Shown: positions 41,345 through 49,716 of the stretch, one piece after another
Numbering within the stretch: the stretch's first letter is position 1
Layout of the letters: each line of letters begins with the position of its first letter
Origin: Nocardia aurantiaca
GTDB lineage: Bacteria > Actinomycetota > Actinomycetes > Mycobacteriales > Mycobacteriaceae
DNA length: 64,000 nt
Direction of reading: 5' to 3'
Assembly (NCBI RefSeq): GCF_009708175.1
Contig: NZ_WMBB01000013.1
Span: 62,001-126,000, forward strand
Position numbers and translations under genes: made by a program
The notes under the pieces: generated by a model
What the model was told of the DNA's origin: nothing
Database searches by the model: none
Seen by the model: only the letters and a program-made list of their open reading frames with translations

Positions 41345-41878
41345 CTACTTGCGGTGGGAGCCGCCGGATTTGCCTTGCGGCGGTTCGGCTTCCGCGGTTT
41401 CGCGACTGCCGGTGATACGGCCGAGGAGGGAGACGCCGGGGAGTTTGTCGAGGCGGCTCACGACCTCTTCGCCGAGGGCGGTGACCGATTCGAGGCGGGT
41501 CAGGAGCCGGTCGTAGGCGACGAAGGCGGGTTCGGCCAGGGCGAGGGTGCGGTCGAGGCGGTCGATGGTGGCGTTGAGGCGTTCGACGGCGGTGGTGAGG
41601 CTCCTGATCAGGTCGGGGAGCTGGGCCGCGAGCTGGATGGACGCGGGTGGGAGGCGGACGGCGGTGTCGAAGGCGGCCGACGCGGTCACCTGGGCCGAAT
41701 CGAGGGCCTGACCGGCGGCGGTCTGGGCGACTTCGACGGCGGCCTGCGCGGCGGTCTGGGCGGCTTCGACGGCGGCCTGGGCGGCGGCCAGGATGTCCCC
41801 GGGGGTGGGGACGCGCGACGAGGAGGGTTTGGCGCGCGAGGCGGGGTTGTGGCGGTCGCTCCCCTTGGGGTTCGTCAT
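41345..41878 (-). CDS. Ala-rich coiled-coil protein, unknown function
   Basis: A 177-residue soluble protein. A basic N terminus (MTNPKGSDRHNPASRAKPSS) is followed by a long Ala/Gln helix (LAAAQAAVEAAQTAAQAAVE) and then a heptad-like segment (RSLTTAVERLNATIDRLDRT), so an extended coiled coil is likely. The C-terminal tail is polar (AEPPQGKSGGSHRK). It resembles the small phasin-like or HbhA-like helical proteins of mycolata in composition only. Three bases from the convergent pabAB stop and divergent from the TerD-HNH gene. No enzyme motif. Confidence 0.78.
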   Translation of the reverse strand: MTNPKGSDRHNPASRAKPSSSRVPTPGDILAAAQAAVEAAQTAAQAAVEVAQTAAGQALDSAQVTASAAFDTAVRLPPASIQLAAQLPDLIRSLTTAVERLNATIDRLDRTLALAEPAFVAYDRLLTRLESVTALGEEVVSRLDKLPGVSLLGRITGSRETAEAEPPQGKSGGSHRK

Positions 41879-41965
41879 CCCTCTACTGTGCCGCACGTTT
41901 TCCCCATGGGTGGTGAGGGCCGGGCATGCGGTTTTGTCGGACGGTCGTGGCATAGTTCGATCACC

Positions 41966-43576
41966 ATGAAACTGACCTTGGGTGGCCGTACGACGGTTCC
42001 GACATCGCTTCTGACGGTTGTCCTTTCGTGGCGGTCGGAGCATGCGGTGCGGGCGCAAGCCGTGTTGGTGGGAGACCACGGGCGGGCCCGGTCGGACCGG
42101 GATTTCGTCTGGTTCGACGCGCCCCGGCACGTCTCGCAGGCGGTGACGCTGGACCGCGAGCCCGCGACGGGGACCGCGCGGCTGTCGGTGTCGCTGCCGC
42201 GCACCGGGCCGGAGGTGGCCGGGATCGTGGTCATCGGTTCGGTGGCAGGCGGTTTCGCCGAGGTCGCCGGTCTACGGCTGACGGTGTTCGACCACGACCA
42301 CCCGGTCGCGTGGTTCGAAGTGGGCACGCCGGAACCGACCCCCGCCCTGGTGCTGGGCGAGTTCACTCGCGCCGACGACGGCTGGGAGTTCCGGGCGCTG
42401 GCCGATGCCGGAGTCAGCTTGGCCGGGCTGGTCCGCGAGTTCGGCGTGCGGATCGATCCGGCGCGCGTCGTCGAGGCCGAGCCGCGACGCACCCCACCGC
42501 CCCCGGATTCCGAACGGGCGGACTGGCATCCGGATCCGCGCGACCCGTCCCGGCTGCGCTGGTGGGACGGCACCACCTGGACGGGCGCGACACGCCCTGT
42601 CCCGCCTCAGGATTCACGCCACTGTCCGCGCTGCGGCATCCCGCGCCGACGCCTGTTCGGCGCGGCGCTGTTCGGCTCGGCACCCCTGTGCCGCGAATGT
42701 GCCGCCGAGACAGCCGAATACCTGCGCGGCTGGCGTCCCCGCGCCGAGCGCGCCCTGCGCGGCCGAACCTCGCACGACGACTGGGACTCCCTGTGGGCCG
42801 CGCTCCGGTATCAGCGCATCGACCGCACCGCCGCCCGGGACCTGCTGCGTCCGGCCGCCCACGACCATCTGGAACGCCTGGTGGCCTTCACCTTCGCCGA
42901 CGGTGTCGTCGATCAGGCCGACATGGACGATTTCGAGGACACCGTCGCCGAACTGTCCCTGTCCGGCCCGGTCATCGAGGATCTGCGCCGCCGCCTGCAC
43001 CGGGGCCGCCTGCTCACCCGCCTCCGCTCCGGCGAGCTACCGCAGCAGCCCACGACCGGCCTGCATTTGGACACCGATGAGCGCATCCACCTCAACCTCC
43101 CGGCCGTGCATATCCGCCGGATGGCCCGCGGCCCCAAGCGCACCGAGGGCCGTCTTATCGTCAGCAACCGCAAGCTGCGGTTCACCGGCGCGGACGCCGG
43201 CACCGAAATGCCCTGGGCCCGCGTGGTTTCGGTGACCGCCGCCGACGGCCTGGTCGAGGTGTCCGCGACCTCCGCCCGCGGGGGCGCGATCCTCGAGGTG
43301 GCCGATCCCGAGTACGTGGCCGCCGCCATGGAAGGCGCGCTGCGCATCGCCAAACGCCTGACCCTCACTCCCGGCCGCCGCGACACCCGTTCCATCCCAC
43401 CGGACGTCAAGGCCGTGGTCTGGCAGCGTGACGGCGGCAAGTGCGTCGAATGCGGCGACAGCCACTACCTGGAGTTCGACCACATCATCCCGATCAGCCG
43501 CGGCGGCGCCACCAGCCCCGCCAACCTGCAGATCCTCTGCCGCGCCTGCAACCGCACCAAGGGCGCGCACATCTGA
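41966..43576 (+). CDS. Multidomain TerD-DUF2510-zinc ribbon-GRAM-HNH protein
   Basis: A 536-residue protein with an unusual domain string. Residues 1-165 resemble TerD (MKLTLGGRTTVPTS, SDRDFVWFDAPRH, AGIVVIGSVAGGFAEVAGLR). Residues 186-208 are a DUF2510 box (ADWHPDPRDPSRLRWWDGTT). Cys220/223 and Cys242/245 form a zinc ribbon. 250-360 is helical, perhaps TerB-like. 362-465 looks like a GRAM/PH fold (KRTEGRLIVSNRKLRFTGAD). 478-536 is a full HNH nuclease (Cys493, Cys496, EFDHIIP, Asn520, Cys525, Cys528). TerD proteins bind Ca and act in stress and phage-response networks; a membrane or metal-sensing nuclease is an inference. No ribosome site; probably leaderless. Confidence 0.85.
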   Translation: MKLTLGGRTTVPTSLLTVVLSWRSEHAVRAQAVLVGDHGRARSDRDFVWFDAPRHVSQAVTLDREPATGTARLSVSLPRTGPEVAGIVVIGSVAGGFAEVAGLRLTVFDHDHPVAWFEVGTPEPTPALVLGEFTRADDGWEFRALADAGVSLAGLVREFGVRIDPARVVEAEPRRTPPPPDSERADWHPDPRDPSRLRWWDGTTWTGATRPVPPQDSRHCPRCGIPRRRLFGAALFGSAPLCRECAAETAEYLRGWRPRAERALRGRTSHDDWDSLWAALRYQRIDRTAARDLLRPAAHDHLERLVAFTFADGVVDQADMDDFEDTVAELSLSGPVIEDLRRRLHRGRLLTRLRSGELPQQPTTGLHLDTDERIHLNLPAVHIRRMARGPKRTEGRLIVSNRKLRFTGADAGTEMPWARVVSVTAADGLVEVSATSARGGAILEVADPEYVAAAMEGALRIAKRLTLTPGRRDTRSIPPDVKAVVWQRDGGKCVECGDSHYLEFDHIIPISRGGATSPANLQILCRACNRTKGAHI

Positions 43577-43809
43577 CCACGGGCCGCCGGGCCGGCGCCC
43601 GACGCCCGCTGCAGCCCGCGTCGCACAGACAAGCGGTAGGCATTCGATCGCATCGACGCGCGGGCGATGGCGAATGCGAACGATCGGATCGCATGCGATG
43701 AATCACGTTGAGCGGCACGCGGTATGGCTCCAGCGGGGCCGACCGGAGTCCCCCGGCGAACCCACGGGTTCACGGTCCCGGGTACGCGCGAGGATGCCGT
43801 GCCCGCGGG

Positions 43810-44580
43810 TCAGCGCTTGACCCGCAGCACCGTCGGTTCGGCGCAGAACTGGCCGGTGGCCTGGTCCAGGGTCAGGCCGGTGCGGTTCAGCCCGCCGCTG
43901 TCGATCACGGTGCATTCGCTGCCGCCGACGTGCCCGGTCCCGTCGTCGAGCAGCCGGACCTCGGCGGTGACCACCGGTTGTAGCTTGTCGGCGTCGAAGG
44001 TCCAGAATTCGATGTTCCAGAGCTCGTAGCTGTCGCGCGCGGTGACCACGGTGTATCCGGTGGCGGTGGTGTCGATGCCGATGCCCGCCAGTTCGCCCGC
44101 GCGCTGGAAGTGCCCGTCGCCGCCGGCGCGGTAGATGACATAGCGGGTGTTGGCGGTGGCCAGCATGATCGGGATGATCACCTCGTCGCGGCCGTCGTTG
44201 TCGAGGTCGCGCAGCCGCGGCGCGGTGGTGCCGACGGACTTCTCGGTGAGCGTCTGCACCTGTGCGCCACCGGGATCGAGCACGGTGATGGTGACCGATC
44301 CCTGCGTCCCGGTGCCGTTGTGCCGCACCTCGAACGTCAGCCCGGCGGTGTCCCGCGACAACAGATAGCAGTCGGGAGGTGTTGCGGCGGAGGCGATGTC
44401 GCCGCAGAGCTGGAGGGTGGAGACGGGCGGCGGCAGGGCCGGGACGCCTGGGAAGGCGTGATCGGTGGTGTGCGGGGAGAGGTTGCCGGCCATCGGCGCG
44501 GAGGCGGGGTGGTTCGCGCACGCGGCCAGTGTCAGCGTCGCGGCGGCGGCCAGTGCACCGGCCGCGAGGTTCCTCCCCAT
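43810..44580 (-). CDS. Lipoprotein with an FG-GAP/VCBS-like repeat
   Basis: A 256-residue predicted lipoprotein. The lipobox is TLTLAACANHPAS, giving a membrane-anchored exported protein. The central RLRDLDNDGRDEVIIPIMLA matches the calcium-binding DxDxDGxxD motif of FG-GAP/VCBS repeats. Cysteines occur in LQLCGD, PDCYLL, SECTVID and GQFCAEP. VCBS-like domains are adhesive or structural in other proteins; the role here is unknown. The ATG at 44580 lacks a good ribosome site. It is divergent from the MFS/ArsR operon. Confidence 0.82.
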   Translation of the reverse strand: MGRNLAAGALAAAATLTLAACANHPASAPMAGNLSPHTTDHAFPGVPALPPPVSTLQLCGDIASAATPPDCYLLSRDTAGLTFEVRHNGTGTQGSVTITVLDPGGAQVQTLTEKSVGTTAPRLRDLDNDGRDEVIIPIMLATANTRYVIYRAGGDGHFQRAGELAGIGIDTTATGYTVVTARDSYELWNIEFWTFDADKLQPVVTAEVRLLDDGTGHVGGSECTVIDSGGLNRTGLTLDQATGQFCAEPTVLRVKR

Positions 44581-44654
44581 GAAGGTGAGGATAGCGACGA
44601 ATCACCCAGCGAATTCGACGACGTCCCGAGCACCGGTGGATTTACGGACATCAT

Positions 44655-44685
44655 GTGCACAACTGCGCACCTATTGGCCTATAGT
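44655..44685 (+). promoter_or_regulatory. Promoter and probable ArsR operator of the MFS operon
   Basis: An imperfect inverted repeat GTGCACAACTGCGCAC (44655-44670, 12 of 16 symmetric positions) is followed by a TATAGT -10 box at 44680-44685. The MFS GTG begins seven bases later, so the transcript is probably leaderless. The repeat overlaps the expected -35, fitting ArsR-type repression by the operon's second gene. Confidence 0.5.
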
Positions 44686-44691
44686 GGCGGT

Positions 44692-45930
44692 GTGCTCGAC
44701 GTGCTCCGCCATCCCCAGTTCCGCAGACTGTTCACCGCCCAGGTGGTCGCCCTGGTCGGCACCGGCCTGCTCACGGTCGCGCTGGGCCTGCTCGCCTACG
44801 AGGTGGCCGGGGGCCAGGCGGGCGCGGTGCTGGGCACCGCGTTGGCCATCAAGATGGTGGCGTATGTGGCCGTCGCGCCGGTGATCTCGGCGCTCACCCT
44901 GCGGCTGCCCCGGCGGGTGGTGCTGGTGTCCGCGGATGCGGTACGCGCGGGGATCGCGCTCATGTTGCCGTTCGTCACGCACACCTGGCAGATCTACGTG
45001 CTGATCGCGGTGCTGCAATCGGCCTCGGCGACCTTCACTCCGGCGTTCCAGTCGCTCATCCCGTCGGTGCTGGTAGATGAGGACGACTACACCCGTGGCC
45101 TGTCGCTGTCCCGGCTCGCCTATGACATGGAGTCGCTGCTGAGCCCGATGCTGGCGGCCGCGCTGCTGACGGTCATCAGCTATCACTCGCTGTTCGTCGG
45201 CACCGCGGCGGGTTTCGTGGCGTCGGCGCTGCTGGTGGTGACCACCCGCCTCCCGCGGCTCGCCGCGCCCGAGCGTCCCGCCCCGCTGCTGCACCGCATC
45301 ACCGAGGGCGCGCGCATCATGATGAACCGTCCGGTACTGCGCGGGCTGCTGGCCATGAACATGGTGGTGGCCGCGGCCACCGCGCTGGTGATCGTGAATA
45401 CCGTTGTGTACGTGCGGGATCAGCTGGGCGGCTCCAACACCGGGGTGGCACTGGCCCTGGGCTGCTTCGGTTTCGGCTCCATGGCGGTGGCGCTGTCGGC
45501 CCCGCGGCTGCTGGCGGCGGTGCCGGATCGGCGATTCATGATGACCGGCTGTGTACTGCTGCCGCTGGGCCTGATCGCCGCGTCACTGCCGCCGCTGCTC
45601 CCCCGTACCGCCGGCGCCGTGGTGCTGGCGCTGACCTGGGTACTACTCGGCGCGGGGACCTCGATGATCAACACCCCGTCTGCCCGCCTGCTGCGCGCCC
45701 AGTCCGAACCCGCCACCCGCACAGCCATTTTCACCGCGCAGTTCTCGCTGTCGCACGCGTGCTTCCTGGTGACCTACCCGGTCGCGGGCAAGCTGGGCGC
45801 GTTGGCGGGGCTGCCGACCACGGCGATCGTGCTGGCCGCCCTGGCTACACTGGCAACTACCACGGCGGCCCGCGTCTGGCCCGCGCATGTGCCGGTGGGC
45901 CTCGAGGCGGTGACAGCGGCAGGAAGGTGA
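44692..45930 (+). CDS. MFS transporter under ArsR control
   Basis: A 412-residue major facilitator with about 12 membrane helices (for example LFTAQVVALVGTGLLTVALG, PMLAAALLTVISYHSLFVGT, MNMVVAAATALVIVNTVVYV). The loop RLPRRVVLVSADAVRAG is the family's motif A region. It is followed four bases later by an ArsR gene whose product has a metal-site-like C terminus, so the transporter probably exports a metal ion or toxic compound. Specificity cannot be read from sequence. The GTG at 44692 follows a -10 box at leaderless distance. Confidence 0.9.
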   Translation: MLDVLRHPQFRRLFTAQVVALVGTGLLTVALGLLAYEVAGGQAGAVLGTALAIKMVAYVAVAPVISALTLRLPRRVVLVSADAVRAGIALMLPFVTHTWQIYVLIAVLQSASATFTPAFQSLIPSVLVDEDDYTRGLSLSRLAYDMESLLSPMLAAALLTVISYHSLFVGTAAGFVASALLVVTTRLPRLAAPERPAPLLHRITEGARIMMNRPVLRGLLAMNMVVAAATALVIVNTVVYVRDQLGGSNTGVALALGCFGFGSMAVALSAPRLLAAVPDRRFMMTGCVLLPLGLIAASLPPLLPRTAGAVVLALTWVLLGAGTSMINTPSARLLRAQSEPATRTAIFTAQFSLSHACFLVTYPVAGKLGALAGLPTTAIVLAALATLATTTAARVWPAHVPVGLEAVTAAGR

Positions 45931-45934
45931 TCAG

Positions 45935-46297
45935 GTGAGCGAGCCCGGACCGCAGTCCCCCACCCCCAGCCTCACGCACCCCGTCGATCCGGATCAGGCC
46001 CGTCTGGATGTGGCGACCGCGACCTTCCGCATGCTCGCGGATCCGACTCGCCTGCACATCCTCTGGACCCTCGCCGACGCCGAGGCCGACGTCACCGCGC
46101 TCACCGAGGCGTGCGGCGCCTCCCGCACAGCGGTCAGCCAGCATCTGGCCAAACTCCGATTCACCGGCCTGGTCGACACCCGTCGCGACGGTCGCCGCAT
46201 CATCTACCGCATCCGCGACGGCCACCTCGCCCGGCTCGTCCGCGAAGGTTTGAACCACGCCGACCACATGGTGACCGGCGAACCTTCCCACGAATAG
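45935..46297 (+). CDS. ArsR/SmtB family metal-sensing repressor
   Basis: A 120-residue winged-helix repressor. The HTH is in TALTEACGASRTAVSQHLAK with a Cys in the recognition region, and the wing is FTGLVDTRRDGRRIIYRIRD. The C-terminal helix carries DGHLARLVREGLNHADHMV. These Asp/His spacings resemble the alpha-5 metal site of SmtB/NmtR/KmtR proteins that sense Zn, Ni or Co; metal identity is inferred only to that class. GGAAGG lies seven bases upstream of the GTG at 45935. It is translated right after the MFS gene, forming an exporter-repressor operon. Confidence 0.9.
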   Translation: MSEPGPQSPTPSLTHPVDPDQARLDVATATFRMLADPTRLHILWTLADAEADVTALTEACGASRTAVSQHLAKLRFTGLVDTRRDGRRIIYRIRDGHLARLVREGLNHADHMVTGEPSHE

Positions 46298-46363
46298 CGA
46301 AGATTCACTCAGGTGCGGGCTGGTGCCCGTCCCGACTCCGAGCGGCGGTCGCAGGCCCTCTCT

Positions 46364-46424
46364 CGCGTTCCGGGAACGCGGGCCCTTCCTTCCGAGCGTC
46401 CGGGCCGAGCCCTCGGGGCTCGGC
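46364..46424. terminator. Two consecutive hairpins after the ArsR operon
   Basis: CGCGTTCC-G-GGAACGCG (46364-46380) and GCCGAGCCC-TCG-GGGCTCGGC (46404-46424) are perfect hairpins in the 223-base gap before the monooxygenase gene. They may form a tandem terminator. Confidence 0.55.
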
Positions 46425-46520
46425 TCCTGGTCAGTGGGACGTGCCATCGCCGACTACCCGCATACGCCGTGAGGATATGCCTATTCGAAATACCGCAAGA
46501 CGAATAGTGAGAGGTCGCGC

Positions 46521-48128
46521 ATGCATCCCGAGCAGGGCAGCCCATTCGATGTGATCATCATCGGTGCCGGATTCGCCGGACTCTACGGCGTCCACCAGGC
46601 GGCGAAGGCCGGATTGAACGTGCTGGGCCTGGAGGCGGGCGAGGGTGTCGGCGGCACCTGGTTCTGGAACCGCTATCCGGGTGCGCGCTGCGATGTGGAG
46701 AGCGTCGACTACTCCTACTCGTTCGACGAGGACCTGCAGCAGAGCTGGGCCTGGACCGAGCGTTTCGCCGCCCAGCCGGAGATCCTCGCCTACATCAACC
46801 ACGTGGCGGACCGCTTCGACCTCAGGCGCCACTACCGGTTCAACCAGCGCGTCACCGCCGCCACCTTCGATGACGACGCCGCAGTCTGGACGCTGCGCAC
46901 CGAGAGCGGGCACGAATTCCGCTCCCAGTTCGTGGTTTTCGCGACCGGCTGCCTGTCCGCACCGATCAAGCCGAACATCCCCGGCATCGAGTCCTTCGCG
47001 GGCGAGGAGCTTTTCACCGCCCGGTGGCCGGAGGAGGGCGTCGGTTTCGCGGGCAAGCGGGTCGGCGTCATCGGCACCGGCTCCTCGGGCATCCAGGTCG
47101 CGCCGATCATCGCCCGGGAAGCCGAGGCGCTCACCGTCTTCCAGCGGTCGGCCAACTTCAGCGTCCCGGTGCCGAACCGTCCGTGGACCGACGCGGAGCA
47201 GAGCGAGATCCGCGCCACCTACCGGCAGCGCCGCGAGAACTCCTACTACGCACCGGCGGCCACCCCGCACCGTTCCCTGCAGACCAAGGCCCTCGAGCTG
47301 ACCGCCGAGGAGCGCGCGCGGGCCTTGGAGGACCGCTGGAACGGCGGCGGCGTGCTGTTCAACAAGGTCTTCCCCGACCAGAACAGCGATTTGGCCGTCA
47401 ATGAGCTGGTGCGCGAGTTCGCCGTCGCCAAGATCCGCGCCAAGGTGGACGACCCGGCCGTGGCCGACGACCTCATCCCCTACGACCACCCCATCGGCAC
47501 CAAGCGCATCTGCACCGACTCCGGCTACTACGAGATGTTCAACCGGCCGAACGTGTCGCTGGTGAACCTGCGCCGCGAGGCCATCGAGGAGGTCACTCCG
47601 ACCGGCATCCGCACCGCGGACCGGTTCATCGAACTCGACACCCTGATCTACGCGACCGGTTTCGACGCCATGACCGGTGCGCTGCTGCGCATCGACCTGC
47701 ACGGTGCGCACGGCGCCCGCCTCGGTGACCTGTGGGCGGACGGGCCGGTCACCTACCTGGGCTTCGGCATCCCCGGTTTCCCGAACATGTTCAGCGTCAA
47801 CAGCGTCGGCACCCCCTCGGTGATGGCGAACATGGTGCTGCACTCCGAGCAGCAACTGGACTGGGTGCTGGCGCTGGTGGAACACTGCCGCGCCCAGGGG
47901 ATTCGCAAGGCGGTGGCCCGCGCGGAGGCGGCTGCCACGTGGACCGATCACCTGGTCGAGGTCGCCGAGGGCACCCTGTTCGTCAAGGCCGACTCCTGGT
48001 ACATGGGCGCGAACATCGAGGGCAAGAAGCGCGTATTCATGCCCTACATCGGTGGTTTCGACAACTACCGCCGCTACTGCGACGAGGAGCGCGACAATGG
48101 CTACCCGAGTTTCGAGCTCACCGCGTAA
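46521..48128 (+). CDS. Baeyer-Villiger monooxygenase (CHMO-like) with altered fingerprint
   Basis: A 535-residue FAD/NADPH class B monooxygenase resembling cyclohexanone monooxygenase, which inserts oxygen next to a ketone. It has both Rossmann motifs: FAD-binding GAGFAG (residues 15-20) and NADPH-binding GTGSSG (185-190). EGVGGTWFWNRYPGARCDVE is the typical early block. The BVMO fingerprint FxGxxxHxxxWP is present at 159-170 as FAGEELFTARWP, so its His is Phe165. LIYATGFDAMTG is the second conserved box. It stands alone between hairpins. Substrate unknown; the His change may alter NADPH handling. Confidence 0.92.
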   Translation: MHPEQGSPFDVIIIGAGFAGLYGVHQAAKAGLNVLGLEAGEGVGGTWFWNRYPGARCDVESVDYSYSFDEDLQQSWAWTERFAAQPEILAYINHVADRFDLRRHYRFNQRVTAATFDDDAAVWTLRTESGHEFRSQFVVFATGCLSAPIKPNIPGIESFAGEELFTARWPEEGVGFAGKRVGVIGTGSSGIQVAPIIAREAEALTVFQRSANFSVPVPNRPWTDAEQSEIRATYRQRRENSYYAPAATPHRSLQTKALELTAEERARALEDRWNGGGVLFNKVFPDQNSDLAVNELVREFAVAKIRAKVDDPAVADDLIPYDHPIGTKRICTDSGYYEMFNRPNVSLVNLRREAIEEVTPTGIRTADRFIELDTLIYATGFDAMTGALLRIDLHGAHGARLGDLWADGPVTYLGFGIPGFPNMFSVNSVGTPSVMANMVLHSEQQLDWVLALVEHCRAQGIRKAVARAEAAATWTDHLVEVAEGTLFVKADSWYMGANIEGKKRVFMPYIGGFDNYRRYCDEERDNGYPSFELTA

Positions 48129-48142
48129 TCACCCATCGACCT

Positions 48143-48180
48143 GACGAAACCGGCTCGCTTCTCCGCGTGCCGGTTTCGTC
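48143..48180. terminator. Bidirectional terminator
   Basis: GACGAAACCGGC (48143-48154) and its exact reverse complement (48169-48180) with a 14-base loop, between the convergent monooxygenase and mycolyltransferase genes. Confidence 0.75.
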
Positions 48181-48189
48181 GTGTACCGG

Positions 48190-49215
48190 TCAGGCGGGCA
48201 GGTCCAGACCGGCAGCCAGGACGGGCCATGACTGTTTCAGCGCGTCCTCCCAGTAACCCCACGAGTGGGTGCCGGTGGGCGTGAAGTCGTAGGTGGCCGG
48301 GATACCGAGACTGTCGAGCTTGGCCTTCAGGTTATGGGTGCAGTAGTTGCTGGCGGCCTCGAGGGCGCCGCCGACGGTCAGCTGGTTCACCCAGCCGCCA
48401 GGGCCGGGCAATGTGTGCGGGCCGTTGAGGGTGTCCCACTCGCCCGGGACGCCGGAGCCGGCGGAAATGAACAGGTTCAGACCGCGCAGCTGGTCGGCGT
48501 GCACGTACGGATCATTGGCGGCCCACATGGGATCGCCTTCGGGGCCGTACATGTTCGTGGCGTCGCCGCCGCCCACGGCGACCACGGCCCTGACCAGGTT
48601 GTAGCCGAGGGGATCACTGATCTGCGCGCAGCCGCTGTAGGCGGCCGCCGACCGGTAGAGGCCTGGCGCGGCGATGGGCAGCTGCAGCACCGAGGTGCCC
48701 GACATGGACAGCCCGGCGATGGCGTTGCGGCCGTTGGTGTTCAACGCCCGGTCGATGAGCGGCGGCAGTTCCTCGGTGAGGAAGGTCTTCCACTTGTTCA
48801 CGCCCAGAGCGGGATCCGGCGCGCGCCAATCGGTGTAGTAGCTGAAGCGGCCGCCGATCGGCTGCACCACGGTGACGTTCTTGTCGGACAGAAAGTTCAG
48901 CACGTCGGTCTGCTTCCGCCAGGTCGCGGCATCGGTGCCGCCGCCCGCGCCATTGAGCAGGTAGAGCACCGGGGCGGGCTGCGAGGGGTCGGCGGCGCGC
49001 TGCACATCGACCTCGATGTTCTTGTCCATGGCGGCCGAATAGACCTGCAGGGTCAAAGTGCGGGCGTCGGCGGCCTTGCTGGAGGCGATGTGGGGGCCGT
49101 CGGCGGAGTTCAGCGAGATGCCCGGGTCGGCGGAGGCGGCGCCCGCGGCTACCGGTAGCAGAACGGTTGCGGCCAATGCCAATACCGCGCCACCCCAGGT
49201 CTTCGTTGAACGCAC
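48190..49215 (-). CDS. Secreted mycolyltransferase-like esterase (antigen 85 family)
   Basis: A 341-residue exported alpha/beta hydrolase. The signal peptide runs VRSTKTWGGAVLALAATVLL and ends around AASADP. The mature domain shows the antigen-85/esterase D layout: LYLLNGAGGGTDAATWRKQT, nucleophile Ser in NAIAGLSMSGTSVLQLP, and the catalytic His in FTPTGTHSWGYWEDAL. These enzymes attach mycolates to trehalose or arabinogalactan outside the membrane, supporting a mycolata host. The GTG at 49215 has AAGGAG upstream. Substrate could also be another ester. It is monocistronic. Confidence 0.93.
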   Translation of the reverse strand: MRSTKTWGGAVLALAATVLLPVAAGAASADPGISLNSADGPHIASSKAADARTLTLQVYSAAMDKNIEVDVQRAADPSQPAPVLYLLNGAGGGTDAATWRKQTDVLNFLSDKNVTVVQPIGGRFSYYTDWRAPDPALGVNKWKTFLTEELPPLIDRALNTNGRNAIAGLSMSGTSVLQLPIAAPGLYRSAAAYSGCAQISDPLGYNLVRAVVAVGGGDATNMYGPEGDPMWAANDPYVHADQLRGLNLFISAGSGVPGEWDTLNGPHTLPGPGGWVNQLTVGGALEAASNYCTHNLKAKLDSLGIPATYDFTPTGTHSWGYWEDALKQSWPVLAAGLDLPA

Positions 49216-49716
49216 GTTCGCTCCTTCGGCAGGTTTTCCAGGTATTACGAGACAGTCTCTCACCTTGACGACAGGCGCTTCGCAATTGCTAGCAAGAAAC
49301 TGAACCGCACCTGAGGTGGTGCACCGGACGCCCGTTACGGCCGGAAACCGCCTCTACCTCACTCACGATCGGTCTTCGACTGGGGCTCGGGGAACGTCGG
49401 CGGCCGTCCGCGGACTGTCGGCGAGCTGTCAGCGCCGCTCGGCATCGTCGCGAGCACATCGGATGCACCGGCTGGAACCACCCGAGCCGGTCACGGAACA
49501 GCCCCCGCTGAAGGCTCCGCGAGGTCCGAGATCACCCATACCCATTCCGTCCCGACCGCGTTCGTCGAGGCCATCGCCGCCGGGTACGGGATGCGCGGCG
49601 TGTTGGTCGACGGCCGCGAGAATCACGCCGATGTTCGGCATGACGAGCACCGAGAACCCGGTCGATTACCCGTGAGGTAATCGACTCCGGTCCGGGCGTC
49701 GGGCAGAGTCGATCTC
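49216..49716. other. 501-base stretch with no identifiable gene
   Basis: One plus-strand frame, open to a TAA at about 49678, is protein-like near its end (THSVPTAFVEAIAAGYGMRG) but has no start codon until very late. It may be a decayed gene end or chance. The mycolyltransferase promoter should lie in 49216-49300, and that of the thioesterase just before 49717. Confidence 0.35.

Noticed and set aside
43577..43809. Possible repeat or gene between the HNH protein and the lipoprotein
   Set aside because: Several GATCG/CGATC words occur (around 43640-43700), but no ordered repeat or convincing frame emerges.
49316..49675. A 119-residue plus-strand frame before the thioesterase
   Set aside because: Low-complexity Pro/Arg/Ser composition, no ribosome site, and a competing protein-like phase over the same bases.
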